Below, one piece after another: positions 34,816 through 43,400 of a stretch of DNA of 64,000 nt (the first letter of the stretch is position 1; each line of letters opens with the position of its first letter). A model generated the notes under the pieces. The model made no database searches. It was not told where the DNA came from and saw only the letters and a program-made list of their open reading frames with translations. Position numbers and translations under genes: made by a program. This DNA is from Thermohalobaculum sp039028795. Lineage in GTDB: Bacteria > Pseudomonadota > Alphaproteobacteria > Rhodobacterales > Rhodobacteraceae. Where the stretch lies: positions 62,001 to 126,000 of the forward strand of contig JBCCHJ010000004.1 of assembly GCA_039028795.1 (NCBI GenBank), written 5' to 3'.

Positions 34816-35459
34816 TACGGACAACCCCTGCGAATGGCATGTTATGCGCGGCTCGAGGTTCGGAACTTTTTGACGCGCTGTCCCGGATTTGATCCGAAGC
34901 TCTAAGGGCGCCGTCAGGACGTCGGATCGGGCCCGAACAGCACAGCGCTTAATCCCGATATGTTCGGCTCAATGACCCTTCGGTACAAGAAAATCTCATC
35001 GCCACCCGATCCCGTGGTAATGGCCCGTTGGCAATCGGGCCTTGGCGACGCGGCAGGTGTACACCCAGTTTGCAGTGTGTTGCGGAAATTCGCGCCCCAC
35101 GGTGCGCTGGATGCGGTTTTCGCGCTCAGAATGCGTCGGATGTCGGGTTAGCGACTAATTAAACGACAATTGTCGTCAACGAAGTCGTCGCCCGGGTAGT
35201 CTGCAGAACCGGGCCTAATCTGACTCCGCGCACGTTGGGTGGATTGGGTTGACCTGCGCCATAATTCGACCCGGTCCTGCGGTCTTTCCGGTTTCCTACA
35301 CAGCGCATTTGAACGTCCGGACGCATGGCCGGGCAAAGCGCTGATTTGGCTGCGCACTGGCTCAAACACGACGCCAGCGCACGTTCGATCACAATCCTAT
35401 GCTTGCCGTTCGCGGACGGTCTTCATATCTTCCACATCAACTTTTGACCGGAGACAAAG
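34816..35459. other. 644-base intergenic region without a convincing gene
   Basis: Short open frames exist on both strands but none has a good start or a recognisable product. Two palindromes stand out: CGGAT-TTG-ATCCG at 34884-34896 and a perfect 14-bp ACGACAATTGTCGT at 35163-35176. The end contains the leader of the TerB-like gene, with the purine-rich GGAGACAAAG before its ATG. A small RNA or decayed gene cannot be excluded. Confidence 0.4.
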
Positions 35460-35885
35460 ATGACCATCGAAGCCCTCAGTGCCCAGGACGCACTGGTCGC
35501 CGTTATGCTCGCCACATCCGCCGCTGATGAAACGATGACAGATCGTGAACGTGCCTCGATTATCTCGATCGTAAATCTACTGCCGGTGTTCCAGGACTAC
35601 GACACCGACCGGGTGCATCAGGTCAGTGGCATGGTCACGGACCTTTTCACGGAAGAAGACGGCCTGGATGCCTTGCTTGGCCTGGTGGAAGCAGCCCTGC
35701 CGGACCATCTCAGGGAAACAGCCTATGCCTTGGCCTGTGATGTTGCCGCCGCCGATGGCCGTGTGGCGATGAGCGAGCTTAGGATGCTGGAAGAACTTCG
35801 GCATGAGCTTCATGTCGGGCGTCTGGCCGCTGCCGCCATCGAACGCGGTGCCCGCGCCCGTCACCAACGACAGGAACCGCGTTAA
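35460..35885 (+). CDS. TerB-like helical protein
   Basis: The 141-residue protein shows the two-repeat TerB-like pattern: VAVMLATSAADETMTDRERASIISIV near residues 13-40 and ALACDVAAADGRVAMSELRMLEELRHEL near residues 89-117, with the acidic clusters expected for metal binding. It has a good ribosome binding site (GGAGACA). It is convergent with the RTX gene, and a strong hairpin lies between them. The function is unknown. Confidence 0.8.
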   Translation: MTIEALSAQDALVAVMLATSAADETMTDRERASIISIVNLLPVFQDYDTDRVHQVSGMVTDLFTEEDGLDALLGLVEAALPDHLRETAYALACDVAAADGRVAMSELRMLEELRHELHVGRLAAAAIERGARARHQRQEPR

Positions 35886-35958
35886 CTCCGTCGGCTTTCG
35901 TTGGATCGATCGGGTTTCGATCTCCGCCGTATCCTTCAAAACCTTAAATCAAAAACAA

Positions 35959-35991
35959 GCCCCGCCGGGGAGGAGAGAACTCCGGCGGGGC
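35959..35991 (-). terminator. Rho-independent terminator of the RTX gene
   Basis: A perfect 10-bp stem, GCCCCGCCGG with CCGGCGGGGC, encloses a 13-base loop. Read on the minus strand, the stem is followed by TTGTTTTTGATTT, a good T-rich tail, 28 bases beyond the RTX stop codon. It may also stop leftward or rightward readthrough between the convergent genes. Confidence 0.8.
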
Positions 35992-36018
35992 AGCACGCTT
36001 ACGCTTACGCAAAAGACG

Positions 36019-37647
36019 CTACGCAATCAGGAAATCGTCCACGCTGAAATCCCCGACCGAGGCGTTCTCGATCGTAATAGTCTTTCCGTTAAAATCGATT
36101 TGGACGTCGTCACCGTTCTGGGTCAGATCGCCGACAATATCTGCGGCGGTAACGTCCTGATCTGTCTCGAAGCGGATCTGATCGACCCCAACCTCGAAGT
36201 CCAAGATGGTGTCAACGCCTGCATCGGCTGCAAAGAAGACGAACGTGTCGGCCCCGTCGCCGCCTTCCATCACATCGTTGCCGACGCCGCCGCGGATAAC
36301 GTTGTCGCCTGCATCGCCGATGATCACATCGTTGAAATCGGTACCGGTGACATCCTCGAAGTTCTCGACAGTCGCCGAGCCGACAGTGCCTGCCGCCAGA
36401 TCCACAATGACGCCTTCCGAAGCTGCAGACAGATCCAGCAGGTCGACCCCGTCGCCGCCATCCAGATCCAGAACGATCTGGTCCAGGACGTCATCGATGA
36501 TCCGGGCCGTGTCATCGCCGCCGCCGAAATTGGTCTCCAAGGTTTCGGTGTTGCGGATGTCCAACTGGAACAACCCGTTCACGGCCTGGTCGTTCAGCTC
36601 GACTCGGGCGAACTGCACGCCTTCGTCGGTGACCGAGAACGCCGCGACGTCCTTGTTCTGCAGGTCGTCATTGACAAGATCGGTGTTGAAGTTGACCTGC
36701 ACGCGGTCATGATCTGCACCGCCGTCCAGCAAGTCCGATCCGTCTCCGTTGTTCCAGACAAGGTCGTCATCGCCGGCGCCGCCGAAGACGAAATCGTTGC
36801 CCTTATTGGCGACCAGGCTGTCATTGCCACCACGGCCATAAATCTCGTCGACACCGCCGAGTCCTGAGATCACATTGTCCTGGTCGTCGCCCGAGATCTT
36901 GTCGTCGAACTCTGACCCGATGACGTCTTCGAAGTTTTCGACCGTGGCCGAACCCATCGTGCCCGCCGCAAGGTCGACCTCGACGGCATTGGCCGCCTGA
37001 GACGCATCGATCAAATCAGTGCCGTCGCCGCCATCCAGGTCCAGAACGATCTGGTCCAGCACGTCATTAATGATCCGGGCTGTGTCATCCCCGCCACCGA
37101 AATTGGTCTCCAAGGTCTCGGTGTTGCGGATGTCCAACTGGAACAGCCCGTTCACCGCCTGGTCGTTCAATTCGACACGGGCGAACTGCACGCCTTCGTC
37201 GGTGACCGAGAACGCCGCGACGTCCTTGTTCTGCAGGTCGTCGTTGACAAGATCGGTGTTGAAATTGACCTGCACGCGGTCGTCGCCGCGGCCGCCATCC
37301 ATCAGATCGGACCCGTCACCATTGTTCCAGACCAGCATATCGTCGCCGTTGCCGCCGAACATCTGGTCGTCGCCTTTGTTACCGATCACCGTGTCATCGC
37401 CGAGGCCGCCGAAAAGCCGGTCGTCATCATTGCCACCGCTGATTTCGTCGCGGCCAAACCCGCCGAAGACGATGTCTTCACCGTCACCGCCTGAGATCTT
37501 GTCGTTACCGAAAAGACCAAAGAACAGATCGTCGCCGCCTTGACCGTCGATTTTATCGCCGAAGAACGAGCCGATGATCTTTTCACCGGCATCTGTGCCG
37601 GTGATGTGCTGGCCCTGGAAGAGCCGAAGGAAGTTGAAGAAGCTCAT
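36019..37647 (-). CDS. RTX-type calcium-binding repeat protein, type I secretion substrate
   Basis: The 542-residue protein has no N-terminal signal peptide. After MSFFNFLRLFQGQ come hemolysin-type GGxGxD nonapeptides (about residues 30-105: GGDGED, GGNDDD, GGLGDD, GGNGDD). Two long modules with a 191-residue period follow; 109 residues of each differ at only seven positions. More GGxGxD repeats (GGVGND, GGDGAD) precede the C-terminal part typical of type I secreted RTX proteins (ADTFVFFAADAGVDTILDF, to the end VDDFLIA). The composition is very acidic. It is presumably exported to the cell surface or medium by a type I system not in the window. AGGAG precedes the ATG. Confidence 0.92.
   Translation of the reverse strand: MSFFNFLRLFQGQHITGTDAGEKIIGSFFGDKIDGQGGDDLFFGLFGNDKISGGDGEDIVFGGFGRDEISGGNDDDRLFGGLGDDTVIGNKGDDQMFGGNGDDMLVWNNGDGSDLMDGGRGDDRVQVNFNTDLVNDDLQNKDVAAFSVTDEGVQFARVELNDQAVNGLFQLDIRNTETLETNFGGGDDTARIINDVLDQIVLDLDGGDGTDLIDASQAANAVEVDLAAGTMGSATVENFEDVIGSEFDDKISGDDQDNVISGLGGVDEIYGRGGNDSLVANKGNDFVFGGAGDDDLVWNNGDGSDLLDGGADHDRVQVNFNTDLVNDDLQNKDVAAFSVTDEGVQFARVELNDQAVNGLFQLDIRNTETLETNFGGGDDTARIIDDVLDQIVLDLDGGDGVDLLDLSAASEGVIVDLAAGTVGSATVENFEDVTGTDFNDVIIGDAGDNVIRGGVGNDVMEGGDGADTFVFFAADAGVDTILDFEVGVDQIRFETDQDVTAADIVGDLTQNGDDVQIDFNGKTITIENASVGDFSVDDFLIA
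36433..36759 (-). repeat. RTX internal duplication, second copy
   Basis: The segment encodes 109 residues from VWNNGDGSDL to GGDGVDLLD. It matches the segment at 37006-37332 at 102 of 109 residues by eye, and the DNA is close to identical with mostly third-position changes. The offset is exactly 573 bases. Confidence 0.9.
37006..37332 (-). repeat. RTX internal duplication, first copy
   Basis: This is the N-terminal copy of the duplicated RTX module, from VWNNGDGSDL to GGDGTDLID. A more diverged stretch sharing VDLAAGT and GSATVENFEDV follows both copies, so the full unit is about 191 residues. Confidence 0.9.
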
Positions 37648-38226
37648 AACTAATCTCCTGCCTATTCAGGCTGAAAGGTTTCGCTTATCCAATCGCGGAC
37701 CACGGATGTCGGGCGAGACCGTTTCCATCTGGCGCCGGTCACCTTGGCAGCGTTTGGTATCGGTTAGTCGTGCCGAGGGCGCGGTTGGTTCAAAAGAATC
37801 TGTCGGGTTTCGATTTTTTTTTTTGGAAGGTGCGCCGCGCGGCCTTGCAAGTAAGGACGCACGCTCAAACTCTTCATACTGGCTGGATGCCGGTCAGACG
37901 AAATTTGCGGGCTGCGTTTGGACGAAGATCTGATCTGCCGACATAACCGGGCAAAACATCGAAATAGGCAAAACATCTGAATTGGATGGTGAGTTATCTC
38001 ATGCCGCTTGAGGGTTTCTGATTGGATGTGACCCTGGCCGACCCAAGCCAGTTCCGATCGCGTGTGTGCTGTCCTATCGACGCATCTCCAATCCATTCCG
38101 CCTGCACGGCTCTTTCCGTGCGGGTCGTTCTCGTACGTCCCAGCAACACCAGGCCCGATCCAGATGACAATCGTAGCGGGATTGACAGTTCACACGATTC
38201 TCGAGTATTTCATAATGTAGCACACT
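37648..38226. other. Divergent intergenic region between the RTX gene and the transporter operon
   Basis: I see no credible gene in these 579 bases. The RTX ribosome binding site lies at the left end. An 11-base T-run occurs at 37814-37824 without an adjacent stem. A TTGACA at 38192-38197 could be a -35 element for the transporter promoter, though no well-spaced -10 is obvious. The right end runs into the operator-like repeat at 38227-38245. Confidence 0.4.
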
Positions 38227-38245
38227 TGTGCCAAAATATAGCACA
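38227..38245. promoter_or_regulatory. 19-bp inverted repeat (site 1) upstream of the amino-acid ABC transporter
   Basis: The sequence TGTGCCAAAATATAGCACA is a near-perfect inverted repeat (TGTGC and GCACA arms, 9-base spacer). It lies 17 bases before the binding-protein ATG at 38263. A direct repeat AAT(G/A)TAGCACA at 38214 and 38235, 21 bases apart, overlaps it. A near-identical element precedes the FAD oxidoreductase gene (49277-49295) and a weaker one lies at 46035-46053. Confidence 0.65.
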
Positions 38246-38262
38246 AAGACAGGGAGAGCGTG

Positions 38263-39303
38263 ATGACCAACTGGAAAGACATGATTGGCGTTGGATTGGC
38301 AGCCGCAGCGATGGCGCTTGCACCGGCGGTAGCATCAGCGAAAAGCCCAACCGTAACGGCGATTGAGGAACGCGGGACGTTGCTGTGTAGCGGTCACAAC
38401 GGCAGCTACTTCGGCTTTGTCGAAGTGAACGACAAAAATGAATGGAAGGGGCTGGACATCGACCTTTGCCGTGCCCTGACAACAGCGATCCTGGGCGATC
38501 CGACGAAGGCGCAAATCATTCCGCTGAGCTGGGCGCAGCGCTTCCCCGCCCTGCAATCGGGCGATGTAGATGTAATCATCAAGGCTACTGGCTGGACCAT
38601 GGGCCGCGATACAGAACTGGGCTTACAATTCAGCCTGCCCTATTTCTTTGGTGGCGCACAGTTGATGGCTCATGGTGACCTGGGCATCACCGAAGCAAAG
38701 GACCTAGGCGGCGGTACGGTTTGCGTCGAAGCCGGGACCACGATCGAACGGATTGTTGCCGACTACCTGAAGACGCTGAACGTCGAGCACACGATGGTGT
38801 CGTACGAAAAGGCATCAGAGCTGCGCGCAGCCTATCTGGCCAATCGTTGTGATGCCTTTGCTGCCTGGGGTCCGTTCTTAGCGGTTCTGCGGGCGACCGA
38901 GATGGAAAACCCAGACGCCCACACGATCTTAAATGACCAGCTTTCCAGCGAGCCCATCGCAGCCGCCATGCGTCAGGGTGATGAAGAGTTTGTCGATGTC
39001 GTCAACTGGATGTTGGCCGCACTGCTTGTCGCTGAAGAAAACGGTGTCACCAAAGCGAACGTCGCGGACATGGTTGCCAATCCGCCAAACCCGAAAATCG
39101 CGCGTCTGCTGGGTGTTGAGCCGGGCATCGGTGAACGCCTTGGCATGCGCGATACCTGGGCCCGGGAAATGATTGCCGCGATGGGTAACTACGGCGAGAT
39201 CTATGACCGTAACATCGGGGCCGACTCTCCCTACAAACTGGAACGCGGCCTGAACAATCTTTGGAGCCACGGCGGCGTCCTTTACGCGCCGATCCTCGAC
39301 TGA
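38263..39303 (+). CDS. Amino-acid ABC transporter periplasmic binding protein (AapJ-like)
   Basis: The 346-residue protein is the substrate-binding component of a general/polar amino-acid ABC importer. The signal peptide spans about residues 1-26 (cleavage near VASA-KSP). The mature part begins with the family-typical TVTAIEERGTLLCSGHNGSYFGF, and contains WKGLDIDLCRALTTAILGD and GTVCVEAGTTIERIVADYLK. AapJ-type proteins have a similar length of about 340. A GTG lies one codon before the ATG chosen here; AGGGAGAG precedes it. A strong terminator-like hairpin separates it from the permease genes, a common way to make more binding protein than permease. The ligand is unknown, though context suggests a sulphur-containing amino acid. 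Confidence 0.9.
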   Translation: MTNWKDMIGVGLAAAAMALAPAVASAKSPTVTAIEERGTLLCSGHNGSYFGFVEVNDKNEWKGLDIDLCRALTTAILGDPTKAQIIPLSWAQRFPALQSGDVDVIIKATGWTMGRDTELGLQFSLPYFFGGAQLMAHGDLGITEAKDLGGGTVCVEAGTTIERIVADYLKTLNVEHTMVSYEKASELRAAYLANRCDAFAAWGPFLAVLRATEMENPDAHTILNDQLSSEPIAAAMRQGDEEFVDVVNWMLAALLVAEENGVTKANVADMVANPPNPKIARLLGVEPGIGERLGMRDTWAREMIAAMGNYGEIYDRNIGADSPYKLERGLNNLWSHGGVLYAPILD

Positions 39304-39315
39304 GGTTTCTCCCGC

Positions 39316-39348
39316 CCAGGGCGGCTTAACCGCCGCCCTGGTTTTTTT
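39316..39348 (+). terminator. Terminator-like hairpin between binding-protein and permease genes
   Basis: A perfect 10-bp stem, CCAGGGCGGC with GCCGCCCTGG, with a 6-base loop, is followed by seven T. It probably causes partial termination so that the binding protein is expressed above the permeases. Confidence 0.85.
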
Positions 39349-39374
39349 GCGATCGTCGCACCGGGGAGGGAGCC

Positions 39375-40511
39375 ATGAGCGCGAGGACACGATTTCTTAG
39401 CAGATCTAATCGGAGCCTTCTGATTCAACTCGGCTTTTTGGCCGGTGTGATCATTCTGGTGTGGGGGGCGATCCGAAGCGCTCAAGTCAATCTGGCCGAG
39501 TTGGGAATTACCAGCGGTTTTGCGTTTCTGGATCGGGGAACCGGATGGTCTTATTCCTTCTCGCTGATTGAAAGATCAATCGACGATACCTATCGCCGGA
39601 CGCTATTGATCGGGTTTGCCAACACACTGTTCTTGGGCGTGATCACGATCATCCTGTCGACCGTACTTGGTCTCATCATGGGCACCATGCGGGATGCCCG
39701 AAATCTGGCGGCGCGTTCTGTTGCGACGGTCTATGTCCAAATTTTTCGGAACATTCCTCTGATCCTGCAAGTCATCTTTTGGTACGCGGCGTTGATCCAT
39801 ATGCCTGGGCCGCGCCAGGCGCTATCGATGATGGATATGATTTTTGTGTCCAATCGCGGCGTCATGATCCCGGTTCTGAACGCGCCGTTATGGGTTGCCG
39901 TCGTGCAAGTCGGCTTCGCTATTCTGCTGGCGCTGATCCTTGCCTCGGTAAAGACGATGAGCGTGGCGCGTCGGTTTTTCATCTGGCTACTCGCCGTGCT
40001 GATCTTTGGGGCGGTATTGGCATTCTCGATCCTACCCGCGGACGCTTCGTTGCTCTCGGTCCCCGAATTGAAGGGTCTACGCTTCGTCGGTGGTCTGACC
40101 GTCTCGATCGAGTTAGTCGCAATGATCATCGCCATTGTGCTGTATAGCGGCGCCTACATCGCCGAGGTCGTGCGCGGCGGATTGTTGGAAGTCCCAAAGG
40201 GTCTGGTCGAGGCAGGCAAGGCGCTGGGTCTGGGCCCACGTTCGATCTGGTTCCGGATCAAAATGCCGATGGCGCTGCGGACGATCATCCCTCCGCTCGG
40301 CAATCAGTGGATTTTCACCATGAAGGCCACAACGGTCGGCGTGGCCATTGGGTTCAGCGATTTATTCATGATCGTCTCAACCTCGATCACGCAATCCGGA
40401 CAGACGCTGGAACTGATCGGGATCATGATGCTCGCGTTCCTCGCCATCAACTTCACCATTGCGCAGGCTGTGAACGTGGCCAACAAGCGCATGCAGTTGA
40501 AAGGGCACTGA
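39375..40511 (+). CDS. Amino-acid ABC transporter permease (AapQ-like)
   Basis: The 378-residue inner-membrane permease has the long N-terminal region of the AapQ class, with an early membrane segment (LIQLGFLAGVIILVWGAIRSAQVNL). The HisM-type permease domain has LLIGFANTLFLGVITIILSTVLGLIMG and the ATPase-contacting EAA loop (LLEVPKGLVEAGKALGLGPRSIWFRIKMPMALRTIIPPLGNQW). GGGAGGGAG precedes the ATG. The next gene starts one base after its stop. Confidence 0.92.
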   Translation: MSARTRFLSRSNRSLLIQLGFLAGVIILVWGAIRSAQVNLAELGITSGFAFLDRGTGWSYSFSLIERSIDDTYRRTLLIGFANTLFLGVITIILSTVLGLIMGTMRDARNLAARSVATVYVQIFRNIPLILQVIFWYAALIHMPGPRQALSMMDMIFVSNRGVMIPVLNAPLWVAVVQVGFAILLALILASVKTMSVARRFFIWLLAVLIFGAVLAFSILPADASLLSVPELKGLRFVGGLTVSIELVAMIIAIVLYSGAYIAEVVRGGLLEVPKGLVEAGKALGLGPRSIWFRIKMPMALRTIIPPLGNQWIFTMKATTVGVAIGFSDLFMIVSTSITQSGQTLELIGIMMLAFLAINFTIAQAVNVANKRMQLKGH

Positions 40512-40512
40512 C

Positions 40513-41589
40513 ATGGCAACGGTTCCTCAGCCGCCCAGCACTTTGGAAAAAGCGCTGAGCGAAATCCGGCGCAGCTTCTCGACACCGACAGACTCGGTGA
40601 TCTCGATTTTGTTTCTGCTGGTTATGGTCGTGCTAGCTTACCTGGCCCTGGACTGGGCTATCTTTAGCGCGGTCTGGAGCAAAGATGCCGTCGACACGTG
40701 CCAAGAAGCTGGCGGCGCCTGCTGGTCTGTTATTGATGCGCGCCACAGACTGATCCTGTTTGGGCTGTACCCGTTCGAACTCCATTGGCGGTCAACGCTT
40801 GCCTGTGTGGTCATCATCGCCACGGTTATCCTGTCGTGTATTCCCTGGTTCTGGTCAGCACGACGGTTGGTGGCCCTTTGGGTAGTTGGTTTTGCTGCTT
40901 ACTACCTACTGATGGAAGGTAGCCTGATTGGGCTGCAGCAGGTCACGACCGATCAGTGGGGCGGTCTGTCCTTGACCTTGTTTCTCTTTGCCGCCGTCGT
41001 TTTGCTTGGGATGCCGATGGGTCTGGGTTTGGCGTTGCTCAGGCGTTCGCGTTTGCCGGTGATATCAACTGGCGTCGCGATCCTGATCGATTTCATTCGG
41101 TCCCTGCCGCTGCTGATCACGTTGTACACTGCTGCAGTGGTGGTTCCGATCCTGCTGCCAAGCTGGTTAGAAGGCGACAAGATCTGGCGGGTCATCATCG
41201 CCTTCGCACTGTTCTTCGCCTGCTATCAGGCCGAGATTTTCCGCGGCGGCTTCCAGGCAATCCCCAAGGGCCAGTTCGAGGCAGGCGCAGCGCTTGGTTT
41301 AGGTTTCTGGTCGGTGTTGGGTTACATCGTGCTGCCGCAGGTGTTCCGCCACGCCCTGCCTGCGACCATCAACATGGTGGTGGTGACCTTCAAGGAAACC
41401 GCGATTGTCACGATTATCGGCTTTTTCGATATCCTGGCATCCGGCAACGCGGCTTTCGGAACCGGCGAATGGGCGCCCTATTACATGGAAGTCCTGGCCT
41501 TCGTCGCGCTGATCTACTGGTTGTTTATCTTCTCGCTGGGCCAATACGGCGAATACCTGAAAGACCGTATGGCCGTTGTGAAGCACTAG
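40513..41589 (+). CDS. Amino-acid ABC transporter permease (AapM-like)
   Basis: The 358-residue second permease of the importer has an N-terminal membrane region with a periplasmic loop containing CQEAGGACWSVIDARHRLILFGLYPFE, typical of AapM. The permease domain ends with the EAA loop (GGFQAIPKGQFEAGAALGLGFWSVLGYIVLPQVFRHALPATINM). It should pair with the 39375-40511 permease. The ATPase of the set is not next in the operon but at 55196-55939. A thiol dioxygenase gene follows after 24 bases. Confidence 0.92.
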   Translation: MATVPQPPSTLEKALSEIRRSFSTPTDSVISILFLLVMVVLAYLALDWAIFSAVWSKDAVDTCQEAGGACWSVIDARHRLILFGLYPFELHWRSTLACVVIIATVILSCIPWFWSARRLVALWVVGFAAYYLLMEGSLIGLQQVTTDQWGGLSLTLFLFAAVVLLGMPMGLGLALLRRSRLPVISTGVAILIDFIRSLPLLITLYTAAVVVPILLPSWLEGDKIWRVIIAFALFFACYQAEIFRGGFQAIPKGQFEAGAALGLGFWSVLGYIVLPQVFRHALPATINMVVVTFKETAIVTIIGFFDILASGNAAFGTGEWAPYYMEVLAFVALIYWLFIFSLGQYGEYLKDRMAVVKH

Positions 41590-41613
41590 GCGAGACAATC
41601 TAGGGAGGACATC

Positions 41614-42183
41614 ATGCTGACCCAGACTTATTCCGTAGACCAATATGTGGCTGATCTGCGCGTCGCTGTGGCCGAGGAAGACACACCCGAGGCGATCAGC
41701 GAACGCGTCAAGCCGTTGGCCAAGAAGATGGCAGATCACAAAGACGCCTGGTTCAAGGATGAATACCGCAAGACCTGTCCGGACCAGGGGTTCTGCCTGC
41801 ATTTGCTGCATGAAGAAGAGAACCACGATTTGGCGGTGTTTGTGATCGCCTGGGCGCCTGGACGGGGCCTTGGTGCGCACAATCACAAGACCTGGGCTGT
41901 GGTCGCAGGCTTGGAGGGGCAAGAATACGAAACCAACTACCGCCGGGTCGATGACGGGTCGAAGGATGGCTATGCCGACCTGGAAGTGACCCATGAGGGC
42001 ACTGTCACAGCGGGTCAGGTCGTTTGCTGCGCGCCTGAAGACATTCACAAGGTTTGGAACAATGGCGACACGGTCGCCGTGTCGCTGCACACCTATGGGC
42101 GGCACCTCAATCATACGGGTCGGTCGATCTTTGATGTTGCGGCAAAGACTGAAGAACCCTGTGTCGTCAGGGTCGAGGATTAA
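41614..42183 (+). CDS. Thiol dioxygenase, 3-mercaptopropionate dioxygenase-like (cysteine dioxygenase family)
   Basis: The 189-residue cupin should oxidise a small thiol to a sulfinate with O2 at a mononuclear iron. Iron ligands are visible as H89 and H91 (GAHNHKTW) and H145 (EDIHKVWN). The Ser-His-Tyr triad of the mercaptopropionate/cysteine dioxygenase family appears as S157, H159 and Y161 (SLHTY). At the second iron ligand region there is no cysteine for the Tyr-Cys crosslink of mammalian cysteine dioxygenase, as in bacterial enzymes of the MDO type. It is preceded by AGGGAGGACATC. It is followed by a class III CoA-transferase, the enzyme class known to activate 3-sulfinopropionate in Advenella, which favours a mercaptopropionate-like substrate over cysteine. 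Confidence 0.85.
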   Translation: MLTQTYSVDQYVADLRVAVAEEDTPEAISERVKPLAKKMADHKDAWFKDEYRKTCPDQGFCLHLLHEEENHDLAVFVIAWAPGRGLGAHNHKTWAVVAGLEGQEYETNYRRVDDGSKDGYADLEVTHEGTVTAGQVVCCAPEDIHKVWNNGDTVAVSLHTYGRHLNHTGRSIFDVAAKTEEPCVVRVED

Positions 42184-42206
42184 CACAAACCCTGGAGATA
42201 AAACGC

Positions 42207-43400
42207 ATGTCGGATGTAACCTCGCTGCCGCTGGCCGGTGTGCGCGTGCTGGAATTCGGGCAAATCGCGGCGGGCCCGTTCACGGGCTCGCTGCTGGCCG
42301 ACTTGGGCGCGGATGTCGTTAAGGTCGAACGCCCCGATGGTGGCGATGGCATGCGATCTTGGCCACCGCTGAGCGCGGACGCGGATGGCGAGGTTTTTTC
42401 GGAAAACTTTGCGTCGCTGAACCGGAATAAGCGGTCGATGGCTGTGGACCTGAAAGACCCGGACAGTGTTGCGCGGCTGACGCAACTGGCCGGTGTGGTC
42501 GATGTGATCGTAGAAAACTTTCGCCCCGGCGTGCTGGATAGGTTGGGTCTGGGATATGCAGCGCTGTCAGCGGTGAACCCGAAGCTGGTCTATTGCTCGA
42601 TCTCCGGCTACGGGCAGACCGGACCGAATGCCAAGAAGGGTGCATTCGACGTCACGGTGCAGGGCTATTCGGGGCTGATGAGCGTGACCGGAGAGCCTGG
42701 GGCACCCCCGGTGAAATGCGGCGTTCCTGTAGGTGATTTCTGCGCCGGTTTATATGCGGGCTACACCATCCTGGCAAAGCTGATGCAGGCCCGGGAGAGG
42801 GGGCGTGGCGGATACATTGATTGCTCGATGCTTGGCAGCCTCATTGGCGTCGCGGCGTTGCAGACGTCTGAGTTTTTTGGCACCTGGAACACGCCACGTG
42901 CTTTGGGTTCAGCGCATCCGCGTAACGCTCCGTATCGGGCCTTCCGGGCGAGCGACGACCACTTCATCATTGCAGCGGGCAATGACAAACTGTGGGGCGA
43001 GGTGGCCGATGCCGTGGGTAAGCCGCAACTGGCTCTGGATCCGCGGTTTACCTCGCAGAACCTGCGCGCCGCCAATCAGGACGCGATCCTGGAACTGTTG
43101 CAACCGGAATTCGAAAAACAGACCGCCGCCTATTGGCTGGAAGAGATGGACCGCCGCGGTGTGCCGTGCTCTCCCATCAACAGCTATCCTGATGTGTTGG
43201 AGGGCGACCAGGCCGCGCACATGAAATTGGTGCGGCCTCTGGTGTTGCCGAACGGGGTTGAGACGCGGACGACGGCCTTTCCCATTGCGATGACCGACTA
43301 CGCGTTCGAGGTTTTCCGCGCCCCTCCCGAACTGGGCGCAGACACTGAGGATGTTTATGCAGAGTGGCTTGATGAAGACGTGGTGAGCGCCGCAGAATGA
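42207..43400 (+). CDS. Class III (CaiB/BaiF) CoA-transferase
   Basis: The 397-residue protein belongs to the formyl-CoA/carnitine CoA-transferase family, which moves CoA between carboxylic acids by a mixed-anhydride on a catalytic aspartate. That residue is likely D177 in VPVGDFCAG. Other family landmarks are GVRVLEFGQIAAGPFTGSLLADLGADVVKVE at the N-terminus, LNRNKRSMAVDLK and YCSISGYGQTGP. The acid substrate is unknown. Directly after the thiol dioxygenase, a sulfinate such as 3-sulfinopropionate is plausible. The following crotonase gene overlaps by four bases. Confidence 0.92.
   Translation: MSDVTSLPLAGVRVLEFGQIAAGPFTGSLLADLGADVVKVERPDGGDGMRSWPPLSADADGEVFSENFASLNRNKRSMAVDLKDPDSVARLTQLAGVVDVIVENFRPGVLDRLGLGYAALSAVNPKLVYCSISGYGQTGPNAKKGAFDVTVQGYSGLMSVTGEPGAPPVKCGVPVGDFCAGLYAGYTILAKLMQARERGRGGYIDCSMLGSLIGVAALQTSEFFGTWNTPRALGSAHPRNAPYRAFRASDDHFIIAAGNDKLWGEVADAVGKPQLALDPRFTSQNLRAANQDAILELLQPEFEKQTAAYWLEEMDRRGVPCSPINSYPDVLEGDQAAHMKLVRPLVLPNGVETRTTAFPIAMTDYAFEVFRAPPELGADTEDVYAEWLDEDVVSAAE

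Noticed and set aside
34960..35151. Short plus-strand frame of 63 codons in the intergenic gap
   Set aside because: There is no ribosome binding site, domain or codon bias to support it.
37814..37824. Run of 11 T as a possible terminator
   Set aside because: No stem precedes it on either strand and no gene ends there.
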